Shown here: positions 8,728 to 17,166 of the stretch, one piece after another
How positions within the stretch are numbered: position 1 is the first letter of the stretch
Layout: each line of letters begins with the position of its first letter
Assembly (NCBI GenBank): GCA_028285405.1
Contig: JANQPH010000020.1
Span: 1-64,000 of the forward strand
DNA: 64,000 nt
Direction of reading: 5' to 3'
Origin: Thermoleophilia bacterium
GTDB taxonomy: Bacteria; Actinomycetota; Thermoleophilia; Miltoncostaeales; Miltoncostaeaceae
Program-made: the position numbers and the translations under genes
The notes under the pieces: generated by a model
What the model was told of the DNA's origin: nothing
What the model saw: the letters and a program-made list of their open reading frames with translations, nothing else
Databases searched by the model: none

Positions 8728-9096
8728 GTGAAGAAGATCGAGGCGTTCATTCGCCACGAATCGCTGGACCTGATCCGCGACCAGCTGTCCAACATGGGCC
8801 TGCCGTCCATGTCGGTCAGCGAGGTCAAGGGTTCCGGGCGTCAGAAGGGCTACACCGAGAGCTACCGCGGCTCGAAGACCACGATCTTCCTGCGGCCGAA
8901 GGTGAAGCTCGAGATCGTCGTCGACGACGCTGACGTCGATCGCACCCTCGACACCATCCTCGAGCACGCCCACACGGGCGACCCCGGGGACGGCAAGATC
9001 TTCATCTTGAACGTCGAGGAGGCCATTCGGGTGCGGACCGGGGAGCGCGGGGCAACCGTGCTCGCCCCGCATCCGGAAGGAGCAAGCGCGGAGTAG
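8728..9096 (+). CDS. glnK: PII nitrogen regulatory protein
   Basis: A 122-residue PII signal transducer, expected to bind ATP/ADP and 2-oxoglutarate and gate the neighbouring Amt. The N-terminus MKKIEAFIR, the T-loop GRQKGYTESYRG and the C-terminal GDGKIFI and RTGE motifs align without gaps to GlnB/GlnK. Tyr46 is present, but position 51, the Tyr modified by uridylylation or adenylylation, is Thr. GTG 8728 has GGAGG at 8716-8720, seven bases upstream. Regulation by covalent modification at residue 51 is therefore unlikely, leaving effector binding as the probable control. A strong terminator follows at 9122-9153. Confidence 0.95.
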   Translation: MKKIEAFIRHESLDLIRDQLSNMGLPSMSVSEVKGSGRQKGYTESYRGSKTTIFLRPKVKLEIVVDDADVDRTLDTILEHAHTGDPGDGKIFILNVEEAIRVRTGERGATVLAPHPEGASAE

Positions 9097-9121
9097 CGAG
9101 CGCACAGCTCGGTGCTCGGTC

Positions 9122-9153
9122 ACGGGCCGGTCCCCTTCGGGGGGCCGGCCCGT
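9122..9153 (+). terminator. terminator of amt-glnK
   Basis: ACGGGCCGGTCCCC and GGGGGGCCGGCCCGT pair around a TTCG tetraloop, 26 bases after the glnK stop. No long T-run follows, which is common in high-GC actinobacteria. Confidence 0.8.
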
Positions 9154-9167
9154 CGTGTCTGTGGCCC

Positions 9168-10220
9168 GTGGCGAGATGTGTTTCGTCAGGTGACACGAGG
9201 TCGCTGATTGAATCGCCGCCGTTGACGCTGGGAGCGCGGGAGAGTTCCGACAACGGCGGGCCGGGGTCGTGGCGGCTCGCCCGCGCGGGAGAGCTGGTCG
9301 ATGTCGCCCTCGACGGCGAGGCGATCCGGCGGCTGAAGGACGAGCAGGACTTCGCCTGGCTCGACGTGACCCGTCCCAGCGAGGCCCAGATCCGCGAGCT
9401 CGGTGAGGCCCTCGGCCTGCACGCGCTGGCGACGCGCGCCGCGCTCCGGTTCGACCAGGAGGCGCGGCTGGACGACTTCGGCGAGTTCGAGATGCTCGTC
9501 GGCTACCTACCGTCGGACGAGGCCGCCGCCGCTCCTCAGGAGTTCCACGCGATCCTCCTCGAGCGTCTGCTGGTGACGATCCACCACGACGAGATCCAGG
9601 CGCTGGATCGACTCCTCACGCGCTTCTCGCACTCGCGCTGGATCGATCGTCCCGCTCGGGCGAGCTTTGCGATCTGCGAAGGCGTCGCGGAGGAGTTCGA
9701 CCGGGCGGTCGAGCAGATGGACACCCGCCTCGACCACATCGAGGAGGACATGTTCGAGGAGCCCTCCGACGGGCACCTCCTGGAGATCCAGCGGGTCCGC
9801 AAGCAGCTGCGGGCGCTGCGGAGGACCATCATTCCGCTGCGCGACGCCTTCGGGCCCCTCGGGAGCGGATGGGGCACCGCGGTCAGCAAGGACGACGAGC
9901 GCTATCTCCGTCGGGCGTACGCGGACCTGTCGAAGGCCGAGCGCCGAGTCGAGGCGCTGCGCGATCGCGCGACCGCGGCGATGGACACGTACCTCTCGCG
10001 CGTCTCCAACCGGATGAACGTGAGCATCGAGCGACTCACGATCGTGGGCACGATCTTCCTGCCGCTCACGTTCCTGGCGAGCTACTTCGGCCAGAACTTC
10101 GAGTGGCTGACCGATCGCATCGAGTCCGGCTGGTCGTTCGCCGTGCTCGCCGTCGTCCTGTACGGGCTACTGGTCGCCGGTGCGCTGCTCTACTTCAGGC
10201 GCGCCCGCTGGAGGGGCTAG
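9168..10220 (+). CDS. CorA-family divalent metal channel with GQN instead of GMN
   Basis: A CorA-like protein of up to 350 residues: a long charged cytoplasmic domain with helices, then two C-terminal membrane helices (FLPLTFLASYFGQNF and WSFAVLAVVLYGLLV). The pore signature between them reads FGQNF where Mg2+ channels have GMN, so ion selectivity may differ. The start is uncertain. GTG 9168 is only 14 bases past the glnK terminator and has no ribosome site; ATT at 9207, in frame and six bases after GAGG (9197-9200), is a possible alternative. The stop shares CTAG with the convergent HIT gene. Confidence 0.85.
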   Translation: MARCVSSGDTRSLIESPPLTLGARESSDNGGPGSWRLARAGELVDVALDGEAIRRLKDEQDFAWLDVTRPSEAQIRELGEALGLHALATRAALRFDQEARLDDFGEFEMLVGYLPSDEAAAAPQEFHAILLERLLVTIHHDEIQALDRLLTRFSHSRWIDRPARASFAICEGVAEEFDRAVEQMDTRLDHIEEDMFEEPSDGHLLEIQRVRKQLRALRRTIIPLRDAFGPLGSGWGTAVSKDDERYLRRAYADLSKAERRVEALRDRATAAMDTYLSRVSNRMNVSIERLTIVGTIFLPLTFLASYFGQNFEWLTDRIESGWSFAVLAVVLYGLLVAGALLYFRRARWRG

Positions 10221-10618
10221 GCGTCTGAGAGCGCGCCCCGGATGTCGGCCGCGACGCGATCGAGCACGTCGGGGTCGGGATCCGTGTCCGCCTGCTGGAA
10301 GCTCATGTCGCCCATCGAGTCGATCGGCACCAGGTGCACGTGGACGTGCGGCACCTCCAGCCCGGCGAGCATCATGCCGACCTTGGTCGGCCGGTAGACC
10401 CGGTCAAGCGCTCCGCCGATCGTCTTGGAGACCGCCATCAGGTGCGCGAGCAGATCGTCGTCGAGGTCGAGCCAGTGGTCGACCGCCTCGCGGGGCACGA
10501 CCAGGACGTGGCCGTCGCGGAGCGGGGCGATCGAGAGGAACGCGACGCAGCGCTCGTCCTCGTAGACGAACCTCGCCGGGAGCTCCCCGGCGATGATCCG
10601 CGAGAAGACGCTCGCCAC
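10217..10618 (-). CDS. HIT-family nucleotide hydrolase or transferase
   Basis: A 133-residue histidine-triad protein with the motif HVHVHLVP near residue 98, preceded by FSRIIAGELPARFVYED, typical of the HinT-like bacterial branch. Members hydrolyse nucleoside phosphoramidates or AMP-linked compounds in the cytosol; the exact substrate is not visible. The frame is open further upstream but conserved sequence begins at GTG 10618. The gene lies 14 bases downstream of metF on the same strand and probably shares its mRNA. Confidence 0.9.
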   Translation of the reverse strand: MASVFSRIIAGELPARFVYEDERCVAFLSIAPLRDGHVLVVPREAVDHWLDLDDDLLAHLMAVSKTIGGALDRVYRPTKVGMMLAGLEVPHVHVHLVPIDSMGDMSFQQADTDPDPDVLDRVAADIRGALSDA

Positions 10619-10632
10619 GGTGCGGCTGCGGC

Positions 10633-11553
10633 TCAGCCGCCGCGGGCGGCGAGCGCCGCCTCGCGGTAGCGGCTCCAGGGCCGCGACGCCTTGAGCGCGC
10701 CCATGATCGCCGTCACCGCGCGCGCGTCGTTCAGCGTGTAGAAGTGGATCCCTGGCGCGCCGCCCGCAAGCAGCTCGGCGCACTGCTGGCTGCCGTAGGC
10801 GATGCCCAGATCCTCGACGGCTGCCGCGTCGTCGCCGCACTCGCGCCGCGCCTCGTCGAGGGCCGCGGGAATGCTCGCTCCGCACAGGCCAGTGAAGCGA
10901 CGAAGCCGCTCGGTGTCGGTGACCGGAAGAATCCCCGGAATGATCGGGACGTCGATGCCCGCGGCACGGGCGCGCTCACAGAACGCGAAGTAGTCCGAGT
11001 TGTCGAAGAAGAGCTGGGTGATGAGGTACTGGACGCCCGCGTCCACCTTTGCCCGGAGGTTGCGGAGGTCGGTGTCCCCGTCCGGCGCCTCCTGGTGCAC
11101 CTCGGGGTAACACGCGCCGACGACGAAGAAGTCGTGGTCGGTCGACGAGACGAGGCTCGCCAGCTCCGACGCGAACTCGAGCCCGTTCGGGAGCGGCTCG
11201 AACGTGTCCTGACCTTGGGGAGGGTCGCCGCGGAGGGTGAGGACGTTCCGGATGCCGAGGCGCTCCATCTCGGCGAGCGCCGTTCGCAGCTCGGCCACGC
11301 TCGAGCCGACGCAGGTGAAGTGGGCCATTCCCGGAATGCCCGACTCCCGCTGGAGCTCCTCCACGAGCGAGATCGTCTTCGTGCGCGTCGATCCGCCGGC
11401 GCCCCAGGTGACCGAGAAGAAGTGCGGGTCCAGGCGACGGAGCTCCTCGAAGGACCGGCGCAGCTTGCGCTCTCCCTCCGGCGTCTTCGGCGGGAAGAAC
11501 TCGAACGAGAAGATCGGTCCGCTACGGGCCGAGATGACGTCGTCGATTCGCAC
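10633..11553 (-). CDS. metF: 5,10-methylenetetrahydrofolate reductase
   Basis: Reduces methylene-THF to methyl-THF using a flavin, feeding methionine synthesis. Family segments include FSFEFFPPKT near the N-terminus, VTWGAGGSTR, LTLRGDPP and ITQLFFDNSDYF. The 306-residue length matches MetF. GTG 11553 is chosen because GAGG lies five bases upstream and the protein family begins there; the open frame runs on to 11781 with no homologous sequence. It is the first gene of a metF-HIT operon with a leader of roughly 140 bases. Confidence 0.93.
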   Translation of the reverse strand: MRIDDVISARSGPIFSFEFFPPKTPEGERKLRRSFEELRRLDPHFFSVTWGAGGSTRTKTISLVEELQRESGIPGMAHFTCVGSSVAELRTALAEMERLGIRNVLTLRGDPPQGQDTFEPLPNGLEFASELASLVSSTDHDFFVVGACYPEVHQEAPDGDTDLRNLRAKVDAGVQYLITQLFFDNSDYFAFCERARAAGIDVPIIPGILPVTDTERLRRFTGLCGASIPAALDEARRECGDDAAAVEDLGIAYGSQQCAELLAGGAPGIHFYTLNDARAVTAIMGALKASRPWSRYREAALAARGG

Positions 11554-11704
11554 AGAATCCTCGTGGTGGTACGGGCCCCGCCTCGACGGGTACCTGGGCT
11601 CTCGGGGGCTCGGAGATATCCGACCCCGAGCGGTGATTGTCCTGCATCGCTGATCGCCAGGATGCCGAAGCCCGGGTGCTCGTCGCTCGAGCGCCCTTAG
11701 CGTA
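11554..11704 (-). promoter_or_regulatory. metF promoter and structured 5' leader
   Basis: A -10 box TACGCT (11699-11704, complement) predicts a leader of about 140 bases. The leader contains a strong hairpin at 11601-11630 (CTCGGGG-TCGGA against TCCGA-G-CCCCCGAG, loop TATC) about 50 bases before the start codon, and a weaker GCATC/GATGC pairing further upstream. I could not match it to SAM, SAH, THF or cobalamin riboswitch consensus by eye. From 11705 to the kinase stop at 11884 nothing recognisable is seen. Confidence 0.4.
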
Positions 11705-11883
11705 GCCCACGGCCCTCGAACGAAGGCGTTTCCCCTGGTGTTGTGACGAATCGGGCGTCGCCGCACCGGTGACTGGACCACGGTGCTGCGGCCCGGCAGA
11801 TCGCAGTTTCTTGCATGCTGACGCGAGGGAAGCGCTCGGAACGCCGCGATTGCGACCTGTCGCCGCGTTCGCCGCGCGGGTCG

Positions 11884-13389
11884 CTAGACGGTCGTCCGCG
11901 GGCGCGCGTCGCGCTCGCCGGCTGCGGGTGCGCCCTCGTCGATCTGGGCTCCGGTCAGCGGAAGGGTCAGCCGGAAGGTGCTCCCGGCGATCGGTCCCGG
12001 GTCGAGCTCGAGATCGCCGCCGAGCGCTCGGGCCAGCTGGCGGCTGATCGCAAGGCCGAGTCCGGTCCCACAGTGGCCGCGCGGCGTCTCGTGGGAGTAG
12101 AAGGGCTCGAAGATCTTGGCTCGATCGGCCTCGGGCACGCCGGGCCCGTCGTCGAGGACCTCGACGACCAGGCGGTGCCTGACCGACCGCGCCCAGAGCC
12201 GAACGGTTCCGTCCGGCGGTGACCAGCGCACGGCGTTCTCGAGCAGGTTGCACACGATCTGCCGGACGCGCACGACGTCGGTCTCGACCGGCGGCAGATC
12301 GTCGGGCACGTCGAGCTCGATGCGCACACTCGCGTCCTCGGCCCTGGCCTCGAGCGCGGCGACCGCGACGTCGAGGATCTCGAGGGGCTCCACCTCGGTC
12401 AGCTCGAGCCGGAACTGGTGCGCGTCCAGGCGAGCGAGGTCGAGCAGATCCGTCACGAGGGTCTCGAGCCGCTCGGCCTCGCCTTCGATCGCCGAGAGCG
12501 ACCGGCCGACCTGCTCCTCGGGGACGACGCCGTCAGCCAGCGCCGCGGCATGCCCGCGGATGGCCGTCAGCGGCGTGCGCAGGTCGTGCGTCACCCGCAT
12601 CAGGAAGTCTCGGGACTGGTCGTCCTTGTGGGCGAGCTCCGCCACCATCGAGTTGAACCCGCTCGCGACCTCGTCGAGCTCCTGGGTGCCCGCGGGCTCG
12701 AGCCGCGTCCCCAGGTCGCCGCCCGCCACCTGCCTGGTCGCGTCCTGGAAGCGCCGGAGCGGCCGCGTCACGCGGTCCGCCAGGTACAGCGACACCCCGA
12801 TCGCGACGATCAGCCCGATCACCGTGGCGATCATCACCCGCTGCCAGAGGTCTCCCCACGCCGCGCCGAACTGGCCGGGTGGGCGCGCGAGCACGATCGC
12901 CCCGACGGTCTCGCCGCCGACGCTGACGGGGGCCGCCGACGCTTCGGCGGGTGGCTCGCCCGGCTCCTCGAAGTCGATCCGCTGCACACCCGCCTGGGCC
13001 AGCTCCTCGTAGGAGATCTGCTCGGCTGCGACGGCGGGGAGCAGGTCGTTGGGTCGCTCGGCCCCGGGTGACAGCCCGAGCCCGGTGAAGTACAAGCGGC
13101 TGTCCGGCCCGACCAGCCGCTCGAGGTTGGCCGGCTTGAAGATCTGGAACTCCTGGCCGTTCTGCGCCGCCCGCTCGGCGCGGTCGCTCACGAGCGCGGC
13201 CATCGCCTCGGCCTGGCGGTCGAGCTCGCTTCGGGCCGATTCCTCGGTCTCGGAGCGGATCAGCCCCGACCCCACCGCCGCGAAGACCACCGCGGCGGTG
13301 AGGAGGCCGATCAGCGAGCCGAGCGCCACCCGGCCCCGCAGGGTCCGCCACGGGCGCATCCAGTTTCGCTCTACCGGTGCGCCGGCCAC
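11884..13389 (-). CDS. two-component sensor histidine kinase
   Basis: A 501-residue membrane kinase: first helix near residues 22-45, an extracytoplasmic sensor region of about 140 residues, second helix near 185-205, a HAMP linker (DRVTRPLRRFQDATRQ), then HisKA with the phospho-acceptor in THDLRTPLTAIRGH (near residue 266) and an HATPase with N-box CNLLENAVRW and GTGLGLAI. It follows the response regulator gene by 34 bases in the same direction and is presumably its partner. GTG 13389 has GGGAG four bases upstream; ATG 13359 is an alternative. The stimulus is unknown. Confidence 0.93.
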   Translation of the reverse strand: MAGAPVERNWMRPWRTLRGRVALGSLIGLLTAAVVFAAVGSGLIRSETEESARSELDRQAEAMAALVSDRAERAAQNGQEFQIFKPANLERLVGPDSRLYFTGLGLSPGAERPNDLLPAVAAEQISYEELAQAGVQRIDFEEPGEPPAEASAAPVSVGGETVGAIVLARPPGQFGAAWGDLWQRVMIATVIGLIVAIGVSLYLADRVTRPLRRFQDATRQVAGGDLGTRLEPAGTQELDEVASGFNSMVAELAHKDDQSRDFLMRVTHDLRTPLTAIRGHAAALADGVVPEEQVGRSLSAIEGEAERLETLVTDLLDLARLDAHQFRLELTEVEPLEILDVAVAALEARAEDASVRIELDVPDDLPPVETDVVRVRQIVCNLLENAVRWSPPDGTVRLWARSVRHRLVVEVLDDGPGVPEADRAKIFEPFYSHETPRGHCGTGLGLAISRQLARALGGDLELDPGPIAGSTFRLTLPLTGAQIDEGAPAAGERDARPRTTV

Positions 13390-13423
13390 CGTGCTCCCGT
13401 GGTCGGACTCGGTCGGTCCACCC

Positions 13424-14128
13424 CTAGCGGGTGGCGGTCACCTTGTAGCCGGTTCCCCAGACTGTCTGGATCGGGCACGCGTCTCCGAGCTTGCGGCGAA
13501 GCTGGCGCACATGGACGTCGATCGTGCGGCTGTCCCCCAAGAAGGTGTAGCCCCACACCTGCTCGAGAAGCGCTTCGCGTGTCATGACCAGACCCTGATT
13601 CTCCAGGAGCGCGACCAGCAAGTCGAACTCCTTCGGGGTCAGCGCCACCTGGTCCGGCCCGACGTGGACCTCCCTGCCGCCCACCTCGACCCGCAGCTCG
13701 CCATAGCTGAGCGTCGTGCCCGCCCCCGGCGGCTTCGCGCTGGGAACGGCATCGACCCGCCGCAGCACGGCGCGAACACGCGCCACGAGCTCACGGGGGT
13801 TGAAGGGCTTGGTGAGATAGTCGTCGGCGCCGAGCTCGAGGCCGACGACCCGGTCGACCGGGTCGTCCCGCGCGGTCAGCATGATGATCGGGACCTCGCC
13901 TTCGCCCCGTAGCCGGCGGGTGACCTCGTAGCCATCCATTCCGGGCAGCATCAGGTCGAGCACCACGAGATCCGGCGGGGACTGGCGAGCCATCTCGACG
14001 GCCGTGTCACCGCGCTCGGCGGTCTCGACCGAGAATCCGGCGGCCTCGAGGTACATGCGGGCGAACGAGGCGATGTTGGGCTCGTCCTCGACGACGAGCA
14101 CCCGCTGGCGCGACTCATCGCGGGTCAT
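13424..14128 (-). CDS. OmpR/PhoB-family response regulator
   Basis: A 234-residue transcription regulator. The receiver domain shows the acidic pair VVEDEP, the phospho-acceptor Asp in DLVVLDLMLPGMDG, and Lys in DDYLTKPF; the C-terminal winged helix has LTPKEFDLLVAL and DVHVRQLRRKL. ATG 14128 lies eight bases after a TAGCAT -10 box, so the message is probably leaderless. The cognate kinase gene follows 34 bases downstream. Targets cannot be inferred. Confidence 0.95.
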   Translation of the reverse strand: MTRDESRQRVLVVEDEPNIASFARMYLEAAGFSVETAERGDTAVEMARQSPPDLVVLDLMLPGMDGYEVTRRLRGEGEVPIIMLTARDDPVDRVVGLELGADDYLTKPFNPRELVARVRAVLRRVDAVPSAKPPGAGTTLSYGELRVEVGGREVHVGPDQVALTPKEFDLLVALLENQGLVMTREALLEQVWGYTFLGDSRTIDVHVRQLRRKLGDACPIQTVWGTGYKVTATR

Positions 14129-14136
14129 GCGGACCG

Positions 14137-14142
14137 ATGCTA
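14137..14142 (-). promoter_or_regulatory. -10 box TAGCAT, response regulator gene
   Basis: TAGCAT on the complement, eight bases before ATG 14128; predicts a leaderless mRNA. Confidence 0.5.
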
Positions 14143-14189
14143 GAGGCCGCTCCCGTCGCTTTCCATCGCGTACGCGTGCGCTGCGGCGG

Positions 14190-14759
14190 TCAGACCCCGG
14201 CAGGCTGGGCAGGCTCAGCGACGCGGCGGGGCGCTCGCTGCGTTGGGTTCGGCTTGCTCCCATCGGTCCGTCCTAGGTCGGATGGCGTGAGCGGATGTAT
14301 CCGAATCGCCTTGCGGTCCCACTCGAAGCTCGGTCCGTCGTTCAGCTTCAGCACTCCGACACCCCGTAGGAGTGCCCGGCCCCGTCCGGCCACCGACAGC
14401 GTCAGGTCCTTGCTCCGCGCCCTGATCACGAGGTTCCGGCCCGTGATGTAGATGCGGCCCTGTGCCCGCCGGATGCGCTTGGTCTTGCGCTTGCGGAGCG
14501 CGATCGGCTCGCCGTCCATCGTGAGCCGGGCGTCGCCGGCGCGATCGGTGACGACCAGAAGCGACCGCTTGGCCAGCACGCCGAAGACCACGAAGCGACC
14601 GCGGAGCAGGACGGTGCCGGTGCCGTCCACCTCCAGCCGGGCCGACATCGTCCGCGGGGTCGACTCCTTCGACTCCGTGGACGTCTGTGCCATCGCCTGG
14701 CTGGCGAGGAACGTGACCGCGACGGCGGCGACGATGGCGGCGATGAGGGCTCTGGTCAT
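14190..14759 (-). CDS. secreted protein of unknown function
   Basis: A 189-residue protein with a clear signal peptide (MTRALIAAIVAAVAVTFLASQAMAQ) and a mature part rich in beta-forming residues (ARLEVDGTGTVLLRGRFVVFG, then DARLTMDGEPIAL). The last 30 residues are Pro/Arg-rich and probably disordered. I recognise no family. ATG 14759 is chosen because it begins the signal peptide; 15 earlier codons are open but look non-coding. It lies 61 bases upstream of the response regulator on the same strand and might be linked to that signalling system. Confidence 0.75.
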   Translation of the reverse strand: MTRALIAAIVAAVAVTFLASQAMAQTSTESKESTPRTMSARLEVDGTGTVLLRGRFVVFGVLAKRSLLVVTDRAGDARLTMDGEPIALRKRKTKRIRRAQGRIYITGRNLVIRARSKDLTLSVAGRGRALLRGVGVLKLNDGPSFEWDRKAIRIHPLTPSDLGRTDGSKPNPTQRAPRRVAEPAQPAGV

Positions 14760-14937
14760 GGCGTGGTGCTGGACTCTCGAGACGTGCAACGCGATTCGGC
14801 ACAAGCGTGCCGATCGACGGTGCGAGAAGCGCGTTGAGTCTATGTGTGTGACCAGAGGATTCCGTTGGCGATACGTAAGACGTCAACGCCCGCCGAACGG
14901 TCTCCACTCGGGACCGAGGGTCCGGAGCACGGACGCC

Positions 14938-15327
14938 TCAGGGCTCGAGCTTCACGCCCTCCTCGACCTTGACCGGCGCGGAGGGCTCCTCGAGCTTCAC
15001 GCCCTCCTGCACGGTGGGCGCCGGCGCAGCCTGCTCCGGCGCGCGCGCCTGGTCCTCATCGCCCTCGGGCACGGGACGCTCACCACCGCCCATGTACGCC
15101 CAGACGAGCTCCCCGCACTGGGGGCATTGCGGAAGCGTGCCGCGGTTGTTGATCTGGAACTGATCGGCGACGCACCCGAAGAGCCCCTTCACCCGCTGGC
15201 CGGCGTAGAAGCACGGCAGGCCCAGCCGCTCCTCGGCAGCCGCGGCGGCCTCTTTCGGTGACGTCGGCGCGCGACCCGAGGGGCCTTGCGGGGCGCCGCC
15301 GCGCCGCTGGGGCGGGAGTGAGCTCAT
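14938..15327 (-). CDS. small Cys-containing protein with repeated EGVKLE tail
   Basis: A 129-residue protein of no family I recognise. The central part has four cysteines (GLPCFYAG, LFGCVAD and CPQCGELVW), suggesting a small zinc-binding fold; the N-terminus is Pro/Gly/Arg-rich. The acidic tail carries EGVKLE twice (QEGVKLEEP and EEGVKLEP), also visible as a DNA direct repeat at 14942-14960 and 14992-15009. ATG 15327 has GGAGG four bases upstream. It is transcribed divergently from nadE. Repeated short tail motifs often act as docking peptides, but no partner is visible. Confidence 0.75.
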   Translation of the reverse strand: MSSLPPQRRGGAPQGPSGRAPTSPKEAAAAAEERLGLPCFYAGQRVKGLFGCVADQFQINNRGTLPQCPQCGELVWAYMGGGERPVPEGDEDQARAPEQAAPAPTVQEGVKLEEPSAPVKVEEGVKLEP

Positions 15328-15441
15328 GATGCCTCCATCGTCAGCAGCCGAGTTCCCTTGGGGAGCCACCCGGGCCGGACTATCGTAACGCCGAGCCTAG
15401 CGCGGTCTGGCCGAACCGCACTCGGGCCGTCCATCACGAGG

Positions 15442-17166
15442 ATGGGGCACTTCACGTTGCGCGTCGCGCTCGCACAGCTGAACACCGTCGTCGGCGACAT
15501 CGCCGGCAACGCCGACAAGATCCGAGCGGCGATCCGGGACTCCGCCGAGCTCGGAACCGACGTCCTGCTGGTCCCCGAGCTCGCGCTGAGCGGCTACCCG
15601 CCCGAGGATCTCCTCCTGCGCCCGTCGTTCGCACGCGAGTCGCGCCAGGCGCTCGACGACCTCGCGGCCGAGGTGCGGCGGGGTGTCGCGATCATCGGAT
15701 TCGCCGAGTGGGACCGCGACTGCTTCAACTCCGTCGGCCTGGTCGCCGACGGGCGTGTTCAGTCCGTCTATCGGAAGCGGTTTCTCCCCAACTACGGGGT
15801 CTTCGACGAGGCCCGGTACTTCCAGGCGGGGCAGGAGACGGCGGTCATCGACGTCAACGGCTCGCGGGTCGCGCCGGCGGTCTGCGAGGACGTCTGGTAC
15901 CCCACGGCGGCCTCGCTCGACCTGGTCGCCGCTCGCCCCGATCTGGTGGCGGTCGCGTCGGCGTCGCCCTACTTCCAGGGCAAGGGCGACCGGCGGGAGG
16001 CCATGCTCGCCACCCGCGCCGCCGACGCGGGCGCGGCGCTGGCGTTCTGCAACCAGGTGGGGGGCCAGGACGAGCTGGTCTTCGATGGCCGCTCGGCGGT
16101 CTTCGACTCGGCCGGTGAGGTGATCGCCCGGGCCAGCGAGTTCGAGGAGGAGCTCCTGGTCGCCGATCTGGAGCCCGCGGCCGCCGAGCGACGGCGCCTG
16201 CGGGAGCCCTTGGTCAGGCGGCTTCCCGGCGACGGCCCGCGGCAGGCCGCCCCGCTCGAGGCGCTCGCCGCCGCGCCGGGCCCGCCGATCGAGCGGCGGA
16301 TCGCGCCGACGCTCGAGCCGGCGGCGCAGGTCTGGAACGCGCTTCGGGTCGGCCTGCGCGACTACGTCGACAAGAACGGCTTCCCGGGCGTGGTCGTCGG
16401 CCTCTCGGGCGGGATCGACAGCTCGCTCGCCGTCGCCATCGCGGCGGACGCGCTCGGGCCCGAGCGCACGCTCGGTGTCTCGCTGCCGTCGCGGTTCACG
16501 AGCGAGGAGAGCAAGGTCGGCGCGAGCGACCTCGCGGAGGCGCTCGGGATCCGGCTCGTCGAGGTGCCGATCTCGGGCTCGGTCGACGCGCTCGAGGCCG
16601 CGCTCGAGGACGTGCTGTCCGGTCACGAGCGAGACGTCACCGAGGAGAACCTGCAGGCACGGGCCCGCGGGACCCTGCTCATGGCGATCTCGAACAAGCT
16701 CGGCCATCTGGTGCTCGCCACCGGCAACAAGTCCGAGATGTCCGTGGGCTACTCCACGCTCTACGGCGACATGGTGGGCGGTTTCGCACCGTTACGAGAC
16801 GTCTCGAAGACTTGGGTCTACCGTTTGGCGCGCTGGCGCAACACCAGCGAGGGGCGTGAGGTGATCCCCTCCGCGGTGATCGAGCGCCCACCGACCGCCG
16901 AGCTGCGTCCCGGCCAGCTCGACACCGACTCGCTGCCCGCCTACGACGTACTCGATCCGATCCTGACGGACTACGTGGAGAACGATCTGACCCCTGAGGA
17001 GCTCGTCGCCGCCGGGCACGCGCCGGACGTCACCGAGCGCGTGGTCAGGATGGTCGATCGCGCCGAGTACAAGCGGCGGCAGGGCCCGATCGGGATAAAG
17101 ATCACGCCGCGGGCCTTTGGGAAAGACCGTCGGATGCCGATTACCAGTAGGCATGCCGAGAGCTAG
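15442..17166 (+). CDS. nadE: NAD+ synthetase, glutamine-hydrolysing
   Basis: Amidates nicotinic acid adenine dinucleotide to NAD+ with glutamine as nitrogen donor. The N-terminal nitrilase-type glutaminase has Glu in VPELALSGYPP, Lys in YRKRFLPNYGVFDE and Cys in PAVCEDVWYP; the C-terminal synthetase has the PP-loop GLSGGIDSSLA and the HLVLATGNKSE stretch. The 574-residue length fits the shorter two-domain form. ATG 15442 is used although TTG codons shortly after are possible. Its end overlaps the subtilase start by 14 bases. Confidence 0.95.
   Translation: MGHFTLRVALAQLNTVVGDIAGNADKIRAAIRDSAELGTDVLLVPELALSGYPPEDLLLRPSFARESRQALDDLAAEVRRGVAIIGFAEWDRDCFNSVGLVADGRVQSVYRKRFLPNYGVFDEARYFQAGQETAVIDVNGSRVAPAVCEDVWYPTAASLDLVAARPDLVAVASASPYFQGKGDRREAMLATRAADAGAALAFCNQVGGQDELVFDGRSAVFDSAGEVIARASEFEEELLVADLEPAAAERRRLREPLVRRLPGDGPRQAAPLEALAAAPGPPIERRIAPTLEPAAQVWNALRVGLRDYVDKNGFPGVVVGLSGGIDSSLAVAIAADALGPERTLGVSLPSRFTSEESKVGASDLAEALGIRLVEVPISGSVDALEAALEDVLSGHERDVTEENLQARARGTLLMAISNKLGHLVLATGNKSEMSVGYSTLYGDMVGGFAPLRDVSKTWVYRLARWRNTSEGREVIPSAVIERPPTAELRPGQLDTDSLPAYDVLDPILTDYVENDLTPEELVAAGHAPDVTERVVRMVDRAEYKRRQGPIGIKITPRAFGKDRRMPITSRHAES

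Noticed and set aside
11554-11704. SAM, SAH or THF riboswitch before metF.
   Set aside because: The conserved cores of these classes could not be aligned by eye; only a generic structured leader is claimed.
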